Assembly (NCBI RefSeq): GCF_030433715.1
Contig: NZ_JAROCC010000001.1
Location: forward strand, 1 to 64,000
Source of the DNA: Sporosarcina highlanderae
Lineage (GTDB): Bacteria > Bacillota > Bacilli > Bacillales_A > Planococcaceae
Length of the DNA: 64,000 nucleotides
Reading direction: 5' to 3'
The position numbers and the translations under genes are program-made. Below are positions 9,129 through 18,772 of the stretch, one piece after another (the first letter of the stretch is position 1; each line of letters opens with the position of its first letter). The notes beneath the pieces were generated by a model, which made no database searches, was not told where the DNA came from, and saw only the letters and a program-made list of their open reading frames with translations.

Positions 9129-10630
9129 TTAAGCTTTTGGAAAGTCCTGCTTCAACCATCTTAATAGAGATACGATGAGCAAGAGATAGAAAATAAAGAT
9201 TGGAACGGAAACAACGACCGCTGATGTTTGAATTACCCGTAAACCGCCGATCAGCAGCAATGAAATTGAAATCGTTGCAAGGATTGCTCCCCACACCATG
9301 CGATGCCATCTTGGAGGCTCCTGCCCTTCGACAAGTTCCTTCGTTGCGATTGCGGAAAGGATATATGTCGCCGAGTCCATCGATGTGGATAGGAAGATAA
9401 CGGCAAGTAGAACAAAGAATGGCAATACAATTGCACTTAACGGCAGAGATTTCAAGACTGCCACGACTGCAGCAGGTCCGCCACTATCAGCCAAAATGTC
9501 TTTTACTGGAATAATATCTTGCAACTGTAAATTCATAGTGTACCCACCGAATCCATGAAGTAGATCCAACCTCCGATAGAGCCCCAAAGAAGCATATGGG
9601 TTATCAATTGTCGAATTGTCCGCCCTCTCGAAATCCTTGCAACAAATAGACCCATGAATGGTGCAGTTGCTGCGAACCATGCCCAATAGAACACTGTCCA
9701 ACCTTGTGGGAATCCGCCTTGGTTGATCGGATCAGTAGAAAAGCTCATCATCGCGAAATTTTGGATCATCATTCCAAAACTGTTTGTAAAATACGTCAGG
9801 ATGAACAACGTCGGTCCGGCAATGAAGACAAAAATCGCAAGCGCTAATGCCATGTAGACATTGATATCACTCAAGCGGCGGATCCCTTTATGAAGACCTA
9901 AATAAGCACTTGCAGAATAAATGATTGTAATACAAATTACAATGATGGCATCCAAAGCAATGCTCTGTTCGATGCCAAAAATGCTACCCACAACGGCCGA
10001 CACCATCGGAACCCCTAATCCAAGGGATGTTCCTAATCCTCCGACCAGACTCCAAATGACAAGTATATCGATAAACTTCCCAACCCAGCCATCTGCATAT
10101 TTCCCAAGCGCACCACTAAGTGCCACACTCATTTTTAAAGATGGACGTTTTTTAATGAAATACGAATAGGCAATGACAACAGTAGGAAATGCGTATAGCG
10201 ACCATGCCGAGATGCCCCAGTGGAAAAGGCCGTACGTCAATGCCCATTCTGCCGCCTCAGCACTTTCCGGTTCAATACCGAACGGCGGTCCCGTAAAGTA
10301 GAAGATCGGCTCCATCATTGACCAATACATGATGCTAGTCCCCATACCAGCAGTGAAAAGCATTGTTCCCCAGCTAAATGTTGAAAACTCCGGCTTACCT
10401 TCACCCAACTTGATAGATCCATATCGGCTGAATGCCAACCAGATTAAGATGACGAATAAACCAATTGTTAAAAACTGAAATGCCCAGTCCATCTTATACG
10501 TAATACCCGTCATCAAATTATCCAAATACGGTTCCGCAGTCGAACGGTTGATAACAAGCAGAATTGTAACAGCCACAATGGTGACTATAGATGCCCAAAA
10601 GATAAATGGATCGATTCGTACTTTCTTCAT
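9129..10630 (-). pseudogene. BCCT-family betaine/carnitine/choline transporter, frameshifted
   Basis: Two overlapping frames together encode one BCCT transporter of about 500 aa. The first part (from MKKVRIDPF, after GGGAGTGGTGAAA) contains MGTSIMYWSMMEPIFYF and the helices up to GGWIYF. Reading is then lost near 9555-9562, where ATGGATTCGG lacks one base; the rest continues in the next frame from GFGGYTMNLQL to the C-terminus. One restored base would mend it, so this is a recent mutation or a sequence error. BCCT proteins import betaines, carnitine or choline by Na+ or H+ symport or exchange. Neighbours are the TetR gene (divergent) and two hydrolases. Confidence 0.85.
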
Positions 10631-10679
10631 TTTCACCACTCCCATTCTTATTTCCAAAACATATTTGGTCATCATCCCT

Positions 10680-10693
10680 TGCAAACGCTTTCA
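10680..10693. promoter_or_regulatory. cre-like CcpA site upstream of the BCCT gene
   Basis: TGCAAACGCTTTCA matches 13 of 14 positions of the cre consensus. It lies 50-60 bp upstream of the BCCT start, so the transport and hydrolase genes are probably under catabolite repression. Confidence 0.6.
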
Positions 10694-10778
10694 AACAGGC
10701 CTACAAGCATTCAAATTCGATTTGTTGAAACTACATCCTTTGACAAATTGAAATGACAACCGTAATCAGAGAAGATAT

Positions 10779-10801
10779 ACTAATCATGATTACTTATTAA
10801 T
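10779..10801. promoter_or_regulatory. Shared operator between BCCT and tetR genes
   Basis: This 23-bp site begins ACTAATCATGATTACTTAT and contains the perfect palindrome TAATCATGATTA (10781-10792). The only close match in the window is at 6974-6996 upstream of the M24 gene. A half site, CGTAATCA, lies at 10761. Confidence 0.7.
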
Positions 10802-10917
10802 ATCGATTATTCTATCACAGCAAAATAGTAAGAACAATAAAATTCTAAAAAAAATGATTATGTAAATATTGTATACTGATAGAAAACGGGATTCGCATAA
10901 ATGGAGAAACGGGGTGT

Positions 10918-11574
10918 ATGGAGTTGGGCAATAAAAAAATTCAAATGAGTAGAATGTGGAAGTATTTTACCGAAGCGACAGTTGAGATTATTGAGGAAGA
11001 AGGCATCGATCAGGTAACCATCCGGAAAGTCGCCGACCGCGCAGGATACAACAGTGCTACCATATACAATTATTTTAAAGAAGTATCACATCTGATCTTC
11101 TTCGCATCGATGAAGTTATTGAAAGAATACACGGAAGAAGTCTCAGTTTATATGAACAAGGGACAGACGCCTTTGGAGAAATACATTCTTTCATGGGAAT
11201 GTTTCTGCAAACATTCTTTCAAACAACCAGCTATTTTCCATGCAATATTTATCATGGATCTTGGCGATCATCCCGAAACGCTGATTGAACGATATTATGA
11301 GATGTACCCATCCGACTTGATCAACATTCCTGACGAGTTGAAGCCGATCTTATTTGAACGAAATGTAACAAAACGCGGTAAATCACTCTTGCAGCAAGCT
11401 GCGAAAGAAGGCCAAATCAACGAGCAACTCGTCGATTCGCTCAACGAAATGACAATTTTACTATGGCAAGGAATGCTAACCAACATACTAAACAACCGTA
11501 TGGACTACACACTCGAAGAAGCAGAGCAAAAAACAATGAAATACATTCTACAAATCATAGAAAATGCAGCATGA
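10918..11574 (+). CDS. TetR-family regulator beside the BCCT operon
   Basis: A 218-aa TetR-family protein with an N-terminal helix-turn-helix (about residues 14-60: TVEIIEEEGIDQVTIRKVADRAGYNSATIYNYF) and a helical C-terminal ligand domain. The ATG at 10918 has only a weak ribosome site (GGGGTGT, three bases away); ATG at 10945 is an alternative. It is divergent from the BCCT, CocE and M24 genes. The palindromic site it shares with the M24 promoter makes it the likely regulator of all three. The ligand is unknown. A 146-bp repeat begins about 11 bp after its stop. Confidence 0.85.
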   Translation: MELGNKKIQMSRMWKYFTEATVEIIEEEGIDQVTIRKVADRAGYNSATIYNYFKEVSHLIFFASMKLLKEYTEEVSVYMNKGQTPLEKYILSWECFCKHSFKQPAIFHAIFIMDLGDHPETLIERYYEMYPSDLINIPDELKPILFERNVTKRGKSLLQQAAKEGQINEQLVDSLNEMTILLWQGMLTNILNNRMDYTLEEAEQKTMKYILQIIENAA

Positions 11575-11584
11575 ATATTGTAAA

Positions 11585-11730
11585 GGTGCCTGTGCACCAA
11601 ACATTCACGACAATTCAACCAATTTGAATAAAAATACGGAGTTATGAAATAAACCTTGATTTCATAACTCCGTTAATCTATAATTATGCAATTGTAGTGA
11701 ATAGACTGAATTCAACCATGCACAGGTACC
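11585..11730. repeat. 146-bp inverted-repeat element, copy 2
   Basis: Ends GGTGCCTGTGCA and TGCACAGGTACC, with the same inner hairpin ACGGAGTTATGAAAT/ATTTCATAACTCCGT. It fills the gap between the convergent tetR (stop 11574) and SLH gene (stop 11742), leaving about 11 bp on each side. Confidence 0.9.
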
Positions 11731-11741
11731 CTACACTTATG

Positions 11742-13577
11742 TCATTCGACGATTAGGGTATAGAAATCCAATGTATTTGAATAATAACCATTGCTATACC
11801 ATGTAATCGTATCCCCAACTACAAGGGGTTGCATATGACCTATATTGGGAACATCCAATAGTGCTTTCGGCTTTTTCAGCATATTTCCACTACCATCCAC
11901 AACTACGTAGTATAGTAAAATATCTCCCCTGTTGATCTCCTTCCATAAAACAACAAATTTATTATCATTAATCTTGGATAAATGTGTCTCGATAATGGAC
12001 ACGTTTGTGTTCGACTTATGATTTGTGAGCCATACTGTTTTTGGTTTGGACTCCTTGCGTTTTGGGATTACACTTAAGAATACATTTTGTGTATTATCCC
12101 TATACTGGACACTATTTGAACCGGTTACTAAATAATTATCTTTTGAAACTTCCAAACCGCCGAGGTATCCTCCCGTATAGTTCTCTCCACTCTCACCCTG
12201 AAACTTTATTAATTCTTCTTTCTTTGTAACAAAATTATCTTCCGTAACCTGTAATACAAATGATCGAGGTGCACCATCTCCATGATCGGCGTATACAATT
12301 TTATCTCCATCAAACTTGACGTAAGTTGCAAAGGAATAGCTTACATGATTATTCGGCCATTGTCCTGCCTTATACAGTACCTTCATATCTTTCATATTAA
12401 TCAAAAATGAAATATTGGATTGATGTCGTAGGCCATCTTTAGTATTTCTGTATCTTTCCCTTGCCGTATGTACCGCTAATTTCCCATCATGGCTATCCAT
12501 TGTCAGGTTGCTGCCATGAAACGGTCTAGTGACATAAACGTCCGAAATATCTACTTGACTCAATTTCTTCCAAGAAGAATCATATTTAACGATTCGATAC
12601 ACGATTTTACTATTGGATTCCTCATAATTGTCTTGACCAAAAATGATGTAGTGATTTCCATCTTCTCCATAATGAAAACCTCCGAATTGGGACAATTCCA
12701 TTTTCACTTTTTGCTGTGAAACCTTCGAAAAACCTGATGTGTATTGTTGTACGTGAATCGTTCCATCTTCTACTTCCAATAGATTTATTTTCCCATTCGC
12801 GTCTTTAAACAAATAACGCTTTGAAATGGAGAATGCATTTTCATATCTGTAATCCCCTCCTGTCGTAAGATCAGTCACAGGTGCTTTATTTGTTGAAGTC
12901 TTAACCAATTCGGGATATACAGCTTTTCCTCTTGAAAGATCTAATTCCACCTCAATAATGCCTTTAATTCCCAATAGTTGATAGATTGATAAAACGGTTT
13001 GAAGGCGATTTCCATATGCCTTCGGTGCAAATTTATTATCCGCATGGCTACCCATAATTCCATAATGAGTTAGCCGACTGATTGCCTTCGAAGAGGTTGC
13101 ACCAAAAAGGTTTTTATCAGCGTATGTCAAGGTACTTGTTTCCTTATAATTGCCCTTATATTGTAAAGCTCGATCCAGCATAATTGCCATATCACCGCGT
13201 GTTATTGTTTCTCCAGGCTTGAATCTCCCATCGGCATAGCCTTGAATAATCCCGGCTGCTTGTGCCTTATTTATGCCATCAAACACAGCTGAATCTTCTC
13301 CAACATCCTTAAAGAATTTTGGATTGGATGGCTTAGGAAGATCAAGTGCTCTGGAAATAAATAATGCGAATTGTCCTCGATTCACGTTTTCGTTGGGTCT
13401 AAAGGTGCCATCCTTGTAACCAGTTATTATTTTTTTGTCCACCAACAAGTTAATTTTGCTTTTGTGAGCTGCTGGCACATCCTTAAATGAAGTGGAAGCT
13501 TGTACATATAAGGGTTGCATGCTAACTGAAAGGCATAGTAGGAATGCTATAAAAAACAACCAATTTTCTTTTCTCAA
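11742..13577 (-). CDS. Secreted SLH-domain surface protein
   Basis: A 611-aa protein with a signal peptide (LRKENWLFFIAFLLCLSVS, cut probably after YVQA) and three S-layer homology domains (about residues 27-190; motifs ITGYKDGTFRPNENVNRGQ and IIQGYADGRFKPGETITRG). A beta-rich C-terminal region of about 400 aa has no family that I recognise. I chose TTG at 13577, eight bases after AAAGGGG; the reading frame runs 29 codons further without a ribosome site. SLH domains bind pyruvylated secondary cell-wall polymer, so the protein is probably wall-attached. It lies between two copies of the 146-bp element. Confidence 0.85.
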   Translation of the reverse strand: MRKENWLFFIAFLLCLSVSMQPLYVQASTSFKDVPAAHKSKINLLVDKKIITGYKDGTFRPNENVNRGQFALFISRALDLPKPSNPKFFKDVGEDSAVFDGINKAQAAGIIQGYADGRFKPGETITRGDMAIMLDRALQYKGNYKETSTLTYADKNLFGATSSKAISRLTHYGIMGSHADNKFAPKAYGNRLQTVLSIYQLLGIKGIIEVELDLSRGKAVYPELVKTSTNKAPVTDLTTGGDYRYENAFSISKRYLFKDANGKINLLEVEDGTIHVQQYTSGFSKVSQQKVKMELSQFGGFHYGEDGNHYIIFGQDNYEESNSKIVYRIVKYDSSWKKLSQVDISDVYVTRPFHGSNLTMDSHDGKLAVHTARERYRNTKDGLRHQSNISFLINMKDMKVLYKAGQWPNNHVSYSFATYVKFDGDKIVYADHGDGAPRSFVLQVTEDNFVTKKEELIKFQGESGENYTGGYLGGLEVSKDNYLVTGSNSVQYRDNTQNVFLSVIPKRKESKPKTVWLTNHKSNTNVSIIETHLSKINDNKFVVLWKEINRGDILLYYVVVDGSGNMLKKPKALLDVPNIGHMQPLVVGDTITWYSNGYYSNTLDFYTLIVE

Positions 13578-13767
13578 TATAAAAACCCCTTTACATTTAA
13601 CTATCAAGTATTTAACGGAAATAATGCGAGTTGCTAACTGTTCCCCCTTTTCCACCTTAAACATCTTAAGGTTATGGAAATATTCAATAAAGTAAATCGG
13701 AAACTATTATACTATATATGGTGGTATAGTAATAGGCACTTCGGGAATAATTTCCTTATTTTGTAAA

Positions 13768-13913
13768 GGTGCCTGTGCACCAAACATTCATGACAATTCA
13801 ACCAATTTGAATAAAAATACGGAGTTATGAAATAAACCTTGATTTCATAACTCCGCAAATCTATTTTTATGCAATTGTAGTGAATAAACTGAATTCAACC
13901 ATGCACAGGTACC
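13768..13913. repeat. 146-bp inverted-repeat element, copy 3
   Basis: Ends GGTGCCTGTGCA and TGCACAGGTACC, same inner hairpin and length. It lies upstream of the SLH gene and 20 bp downstream of the next minus-strand gene. Confidence 0.9.
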
Positions 13914-13933
13914 CTACTTACAGGTACCTGAAA

Positions 13934-14869
13934 CTACTTATTCTGTACTCCTGATCCTCCACAAAGACCGATTTTTAGTTGGTTTTCAGAATAATATACG
14001 GTGAAAAAGTCTTGGTGTATATCTACGTAGCCAATATCGTGCCATTGGGTTTTCGAATATATCTCTTTACCTTGTAGGATTTTTTTCGTTTCTTTATCAA
14101 TTCGGTAACCTGAGATAGATAATAAGTCAAGCATCATTAGGATTTTTTGGTCTGTGACTTCATTATAAAACTCTACATTTTTTTCATTATATACATCTGA
14201 CGGGAATGCGCCCATGTGAAAACTGAAAAACCGTTTTTTATTAGTATCTTCAAGCCACACTTTATACAAAGAATTTCCCTTGGTTAATCCAAGTCTCGCT
14301 GCTTGATTATCAAAGTATTCATGGATCATGGATTTAATATATTGGTTTGATAGTTCATCCAAGGCTATATTTCCTTTTCCAACTACGCTAAATACAGCAT
14401 CTTGCTTGAGCATATCAGGAATGTCGGAACTTAATATTTCCGTCAACAATTGCGAGCTATCTTTTTCCTTAGGCTCAATATCGTACAAACTATCATATTC
14501 CGGGTATTCCTCATACATTTCACTTTCTTCATTTGGATTAATCTCACCATCATGGACACTTTCCCAATAGCTAACGTCAGAATAATAATCTACATCTAAT
14601 CCACTGTTTTCGTTCACGTAGATTGTGCCAACTCTGTCGTAAAAATCATATTCAAACGAAAACTCAGTGACATCATATCCCATTTTACTATAGATATTTT
14701 TGGGGTATTTAATTTCCCAACTCTTCCTCCACTCTTCAGGATATCGACTCCTAATACTTTCCTCTATAGCACTTATCTTTTTCGCGACTAAAGTCGGGGT
14801 TATTTTCACTGATGCAAAGTTCTTAGATTTTAATTCAATGAGAGACTGTCGTATTTTATAGTTTTGCAT
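13934..14869 (-). CDS. Hypothetical protein of 311 aa
   Basis: No family recognised. The protein has no signal peptide or clear membrane segment and is rich in Tyr, Asp and Glu, with an acidic stretch near residues 105-135 (EESEMYEEYPEYDSLYD). The C-terminal half is predicted to be mixed alpha/beta. I chose ATG at 14869, nine bases after GAGGAG; a TTG two codons earlier is too near the ribosome site. It is flanked on both sides by 146-bp elements, which isolates it from neighbouring transcripts. Base composition is lower in GC than the catabolic operons, which fits accessory origin. Confidence 0.7.
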   Translation of the reverse strand: MQNYKIRQSLIELKSKNFASVKITPTLVAKKISAIEESIRSRYPEEWRKSWEIKYPKNIYSKMGYDVTEFSFEYDFYDRVGTIYVNENSGLDVDYYSDVSYWESVHDGEINPNEESEMYEEYPEYDSLYDIEPKEKDSSQLLTEILSSDIPDMLKQDAVFSVVGKGNIALDELSNQYIKSMIHEYFDNQAARLGLTKGNSLYKVWLEDTNKKRFFSFHMGAFPSDVYNEKNVEFYNEVTDQKILMMLDLLSISGYRIDKETKKILQGKEIYSKTQWHDIGYVDIHQDFFTVYYSENQLKIGLCGGSGVQNK

Positions 14870-15014
14870 AATCAAGTTCTCCTCAATACAATTATTCTCG
14901 GCTTTCCTAACAATTTACTAATGCCTGTTTCAGGGAAATCACCGATATAGTGATATAATTCGACATTTCTTTATACAATCCTTTAAAAATAAAAAAATAC
15001 GGAGTAATTGTAAA

Positions 15015-15160
15015 GGTACCTGTGCACCAAACATTCATGACAATTCAACCAATTTGAATAAAAATACGGAGTTATGAAATAAACATCAATTTCATAACTC
15101 CGCAAATCTATATTTATGCAATTGTAGTGAATAGACTGAATTCAACCATGCACAGGTACC
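15015..15160. repeat. 146-bp inverted-repeat element, copy 4
   Basis: Ends GGTACCTGTGCA and TGCACAGGTACC, same inner hairpin and length as the other three. It sits between a minus-strand and a plus-strand gene, so here it is not between convergent genes. Confidence 0.9.
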
Positions 15161-15303
15161 TCAAAAGACCTTTTGAACTAAAAGTATAAATTATTTCGAA
15201 TCAAAGCCTCTATGAATCAGTATTATAGTCATGGTACAATTGACACTAATTATATATCCGTACTTAAATTCACAGAAGAAGATTAAACATGGAGTGATCT
15301 ATT

Positions 15304-15726
15304 ATGAAGGCCGCAATTGACATTGCTTTTTTGGAAGAGGTTAAAAAATACAACAAGCGTGAACTTGTAGTCTTAGTAGATACTATCTTCAGTTCACAGA
15401 TCAAAAAGTACAACAAAACTGTCAGCTTTGGAAGAAGCGTTAGCATGGAGTTTGTCGCAGCATTAATCTTATCGGACTTTGACGAAACAACGTCACCTTA
15501 TATATATCATGGTTTAGATCAAGTCTTTACAGGCACATGGGGGTCGATTGATTTTAGTAATTTCATGGATAAAGTAATTCTTGAAAATAGCGTCATTTCC
15601 TATCCAGCCTGGAGCAAGGCCTATAGATATATAGAGAGGAATCACGAGTGGCTAGCAGAACATCCTTGTTCAGAAGCGGATACGAACTCCTCCTACATCA
15701 CGAAGAGCAGATTTATTAATTCCTGA
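15304..15726 (+). CDS. Hypothetical protein of 140 aa
   Basis: Not recognised. A soluble, mostly helical protein of 140 aa with no signal peptide, metal-binding cluster or known motif. Translation is supported by GGAGTGATCTATT before the ATG. It stands alone between the fourth 146-bp element and a convergent small gene. Confidence 0.55.
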   Translation: MKAAIDIAFLEEVKKYNKRELVVLVDTIFSSQIKKYNKTVSFGRSVSMEFVAALILSDFDETTSPYIYHGLDQVFTGTWGSIDFSNFMDKVILENSVISYPAWSKAYRYIERNHEWLAEHPCSEADTNSSYITKSRFINS

Positions 15727-15773
15727 ATTAGAAACAATAGAATCTAACAGCGTCTGCCACACAGTCAAACTCC

Positions 15774-15992
15774 TTATCTTCTTAAAATATCCATAAAAAT
15801 ATGGTAATACATCATTTCAATATCTTCCTGACTAAATTCATATTTCTCATTGTGCCTATGATTCTTATGAACTTTGGCAAAGTATCTCATGTAGTGACTA
15901 ATCATATCATCCAAATCTTTTGGGTCTCGTCCATTTTTATAGGGGTACAGTCGATTGTAAAGTGTTAAGTTAACAGTTTCAAAATGATTCAT
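15774..15992 (-). CDS. Small hypothetical protein of 72 aa
   Basis: Not recognised. A charged protein rich in Tyr, His and Met (for example MMYYHIFMDILRR at the end). AAAGG eight bases before the ATG supports translation. It is convergent with the 140-aa gene, with under 50 bp between their stops. Confidence 0.5.
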   Translation of the reverse strand: MNHFETVNLTLYNRLYPYKNGRDPKDLDDMISHYMRYFAKVHKNHRHNEKYEFSQEDIEMMYYHIFMDILRR

Positions 15993-16063
15993 CTCATCAA
16001 CCTTTCTTTGTTTTGAACACTGTGTGGCCCTCCACTATATGCGGTTTTAAAATTAATTATTTT

Positions 16064-16129
16064 TACATATCCGAACAGCCTATGTCTGTTGTAAATGACC
16101 CAAATTCACAATACAATGCCGCCAATTAG
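16064..16129 (+). pseudogene. 3' remnant of a ComK-like gene
   Basis: These 66 bases encode the last 21 residues plus stop of the ComK-like protein intact at 55350-55865 (YISEQPM.VVNDPN in both). The similarity continues through the terminator and the promoter of the following winged-helix gene, so the whole module was duplicated and the ComK-like part then lost. Confidence 0.8.
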
Positions 16130-16152
16130 TATTTATTCATAAGCCAATAGTA

Positions 16153-16198
16153 AAAGGCACTACAGTCCACCAACATCTGTAAATGCCTCTTTTTTTAT
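16153..16198 (+). terminator. Terminator after the ComK remnant
   Basis: AGGCACTACAG pairs with CTGTAAATGCCT, followed by eight T. The same structure follows the intact ComK-like gene at 55.9 kb. Confidence 0.7.
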
Positions 16199-16312
16199 GT
16201 TGAAAATCGCATTCTCATTCCCCTACAAACAACTTTTTGTAAATAAATTCTTCCACACTGAGTATCCTTTTGCCCCTCTCCCATCTATATAAGAGGTAAA
16301 GGAGGAATTAAC

Positions 16313-16645
16313 ATGACACAACATCTAAAACAATACTCACACTTCGACACTTCTTCGGAAATGGAGGGAGCAGCACAACAGCACACTACCCTTCACTGGA
16401 ACAAAATGACCAAGTCCGATCGGAAGGTCCTTGAGGTCATTGTCCGTCATTCAGAGGAATATGGAGCTGCAAAACTGAGGTATAAAACGATTGAGGAATC
16501 TACAGGGAGATCTACTGCAACAGTACGTCGTGGAATCAACAAACTGCTTAAACTTAATATCATTCAAAAGTTTCATTATTTCCATCCTGTCAGAGGTGGG
16601 ATTGATGCTAATATCTATGTCATTCTACCGATTCAAGCGCCATGA
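16313..16645 (+). CDS. Winged-helix protein, short form (110 aa)
   Basis: A 110-aa protein with a winged helix-turn-helix between about residues 38 and 85 (SDRKVLEVIVRHSEEYGAAKL, then TVRRGINKLLKLNIIQKF). It belongs to a paralogous set in this window: the 25516 copy, the long form at 56044, a frameshifted long form at 24623 and an internally deleted copy at 47194. AAAGGAGG lies eight bases before the ATG. Upstream, TATCCTTTTGCCCC and CATCTATATAAGAGG are conserved among the copies and probably form the promoter. Likely a small DNA-binding regulator; the target is unknown. Confidence 0.8.
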   Translation: MTQHLKQYSHFDTSSEMEGAAQQHTTLHWNKMTKSDRKVLEVIVRHSEEYGAAKLRYKTIEESTGRSTATVRRGINKLLKLNIIQKFHYFHPVRGGIDANIYVILPIQAP

Positions 16646-16677
16646 ATTTAACAGAGTATGTTTCTTTAAATGCAAAT

Positions 16678-16709
16678 GCCCAGCAACCGAGTTCGATCGG
16701 TTGCTGGGC
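16678..16709. terminator. Perfect 13-bp hairpin after the winged-helix gene
   Basis: GCCCAGCAACCGA and TCGGTTGCTGGGC form a 13-bp perfect stem with a 6-nt loop. No T-run follows. A diverged copy follows the related gene at 47.4 kb (47463-47494), so gene and hairpin were duplicated together. Confidence 0.65.
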
Positions 16710-16765
16710 GACTAATGGTGCCTGGCCAACTGCAATTGGGCTGATGGGTTGATTTTTTATACTAC

Positions 16766-18271
16766 TTAGGCTACTTTCTTTTTCTTCACAACCCCACTCA
16801 AAAACGGTGAAACGAATGTGATTGCAGCGACGATTAATAGTACAGCTGAGATAGGTCTGTTGAAGAATATGCCGAAATTGTCTTGAGAGATTAACATAGA
16901 TTGATTAAAGCTTGTTTCTGCCAGTGGCCCAAGAATAATCGCCAAAACAATTGGGGCGAGTGGAAATCCATATCTTCTCAAGATGAAACCAATAACTCCG
17001 AATAACAGCATAACCCAAATATCATAAGCGTTATTATGAATTGCGTACGAGCCAACAATACTTAACAATAGAATTATTGGTCCTAACACAATTGGCTTTA
17101 CGACTAATACTTTTGAAAAGATCCTTGCGCCACCAATTCCAACAACAATAATTAGGATATTCGCAACGAATAGGCTGAAAAATAAGGAGTACACAACATC
17201 TCCACTATGTGTAAACAGCTCTGCACCAGGTCGTAATCCATGAATGAGTAGTCCACCTAAAAACACCGCAGATACCGCATTACCAGGTATTCCAAGTGAT
17301 AACAACGGAATCAGTGAACCGCCTGTTACTGCATTATTTGATGATTCAGGTGCAGCAACTCCGTGAATGGATCCTTTACCGAATGAATCTTTATCTTTAG
17401 ACCATCTTTTCGCCTCATTATAAGCAATAAAGGCTGCTGGATCTGTTCCTACCCCAGGGATTATTCCAATAATGGTTCCGATAATTGAGGAACGACCCAT
17501 ATTTGGAGTTAATCGCAATAATTCTTTAAACTTCGGAACTACTTTTCCTGCCACTGCTGGGATTTGTGAAAATTCTATTCCCTCATCATTTGATAACTTA
17601 CTGGAAATCATTAAATTAAATGCTTGGGACGCTGAGAACAATCCGATCAATACAGGAATCAATGCGAATCCGTCCAATAATGCAGGATGACCGAATGTGA
17701 ATCTTGGATATCCGGAAATCGGATCCATGCCGACAGTTGCTATCAAAATTCCGAAAACCCCTGCCAATAAACCTTTCACAGGGCTTTTCCCTGTCAAACT
17801 TGAGATAATTGTCAACCCAAACACAGCGAGAGCAAAGTATTCTGGTGGGCCGAATCGTAAAGATTGTTGGGCCAAAAATGGTGCGAAAGCCGATAATGCG
17901 ATTACACTTACAATCCCACCGAAACCAGAGGCAATCGCTGCAATTCCTAATGCTTTTGCACTTTCCCCTCTTTTGGTCATTTCATAACCGTCAATCACCG
18001 TTGCAGCTGCAGACGGCGTTCCAGGTGTATTTAATAAAATCGCTGAAATTGAACCAGAATAAACCGATGCAGAATAGACTGCACCTAATAAGATTAGTCC
18101 GGTTGCTGGATCCATCGAAAATGTAAATGGAATTAATATCGCGAGTGCCATGGTGGAACTTAATCCAGGCAATGCCCCGGTGAATACTCCAAATAACACA
18201 CCACAAAGAATGGCGAATATATTAGTCGGTGTAAAAACGTTCCCCGCTGCTGATAACCATACTTCTAACAA
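16766..18271 (-). CDS. tctA: Tripartite tricarboxylate transporter large permease TctA
   Basis: A 501-aa membrane protein with about 12 segments. The two repeated signature loops are PGLSSTMALAILIPFT near residue 35 and PGVGTDPAAFIAYNEA near residue 268. The start is TTG, seven bases after GAGGTG. Together with TctB and TctC it forms a secondary importer for di- or tricarboxylates or related acids. The gene order is RraA-like, oxidoreductase, tctC, tctB, tctA, all on the minus strand with short gaps, so the whole set is one operon. The substrate may be the hydroxy-oxo-acid used by the RraA-like aldolase. Confidence 0.93.
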   Translation of the reverse strand: MLEVWLSAAGNVFTPTNIFAILCGVLFGVFTGALPGLSSTMALAILIPFTFSMDPATGLILLGAVYSASVYSGSISAILLNTPGTPSAAATVIDGYEMTKRGESAKALGIAAIASGFGGIVSVIALSAFAPFLAQQSLRFGPPEYFALAVFGLTIISSLTGKSPVKGLLAGVFGILIATVGMDPISGYPRFTFGHPALLDGFALIPVLIGLFSASQAFNLMISSKLSNDEGIEFSQIPAVAGKVVPKFKELLRLTPNMGRSSIIGTIIGIIPGVGTDPAAFIAYNEAKRWSKDKDSFGKGSIHGVAAPESSNNAVTGGSLIPLLSLGIPGNAVSAVFLGGLLIHGLRPGAELFTHSGDVVYSLFFSLFVANILIIVVGIGGARIFSKVLVVKPIVLGPIILLLSIVGSYAIHNNAYDIWVMLLFGVIGFILRRYGFPLAPIVLAIILGPLAETSFNQSMLISQDNFGIFFNRPISAVLLIVAAITFVSPFLSGVVKKKKVA

Positions 18272-18285
18272 TACGTTTCACCTCT

Positions 18286-18732
18286 TTAATAAAAATTCTC
18301 AAAAAGCCCTTGTGGTAATGGTACATTTAATAAAACCTGAAAAATTACTGTTACAACAACAGAGGATGCAATAGAAATAATAAGCGCATTCTTAAGTTGT
18401 CGGTATCCAAAAATCCAAAATAAGATAAACAATAATACAATAGATGATACTGTGAAACCCAATAAATCCAACGCAATCATGTAAATAACCGTTGATGCTG
18501 CAATGATTGCCAAAAGTTTATATTCTCTTGTTGAAATCGTATTTTCAGAAACTTGCTCGCGGTCAGGCTTAAGTTTGGTGTCCACAATTAGAGCTATTGC
18601 TAAAGCCATAAGGACAACAGCGAAAAACTTTGGCCAAAATGCCGCTACTTCACTAAATTGGAAGGAATAAAAGAATGCAAACAAACCTAAAAGAAAGAAG
18701 ATTCCCGCCAAAATACCATTGATTCTAAACAT
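18286..18732 (-). CDS. tctB: Tripartite tricarboxylate transporter small permease TctB
   Basis: A 148-aa protein with four membrane segments, the usual size and topology of TctB. GTAGGTGATTTA precedes the ATG. It lies 14 bp before tctA, and the A of the next ribosome site falls in this gap. Confidence 0.88.
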   Translation of the reverse strand: MFRINGILAGIFFLLGLFAFFYSFQFSEVAAFWPKFFAVVLMALAIALIVDTKLKPDREQVSENTISTREYKLLAIIAASTVIYMIALDLLGFTVSSIVLLFILFWIFGYRQLKNALIISIASSVVVTVIFQVLLNVPLPQGLFENFY

Positions 18733-18772
18733 TAAATCACCTACTTTATAATGATAGATTGATTATCTTTAA

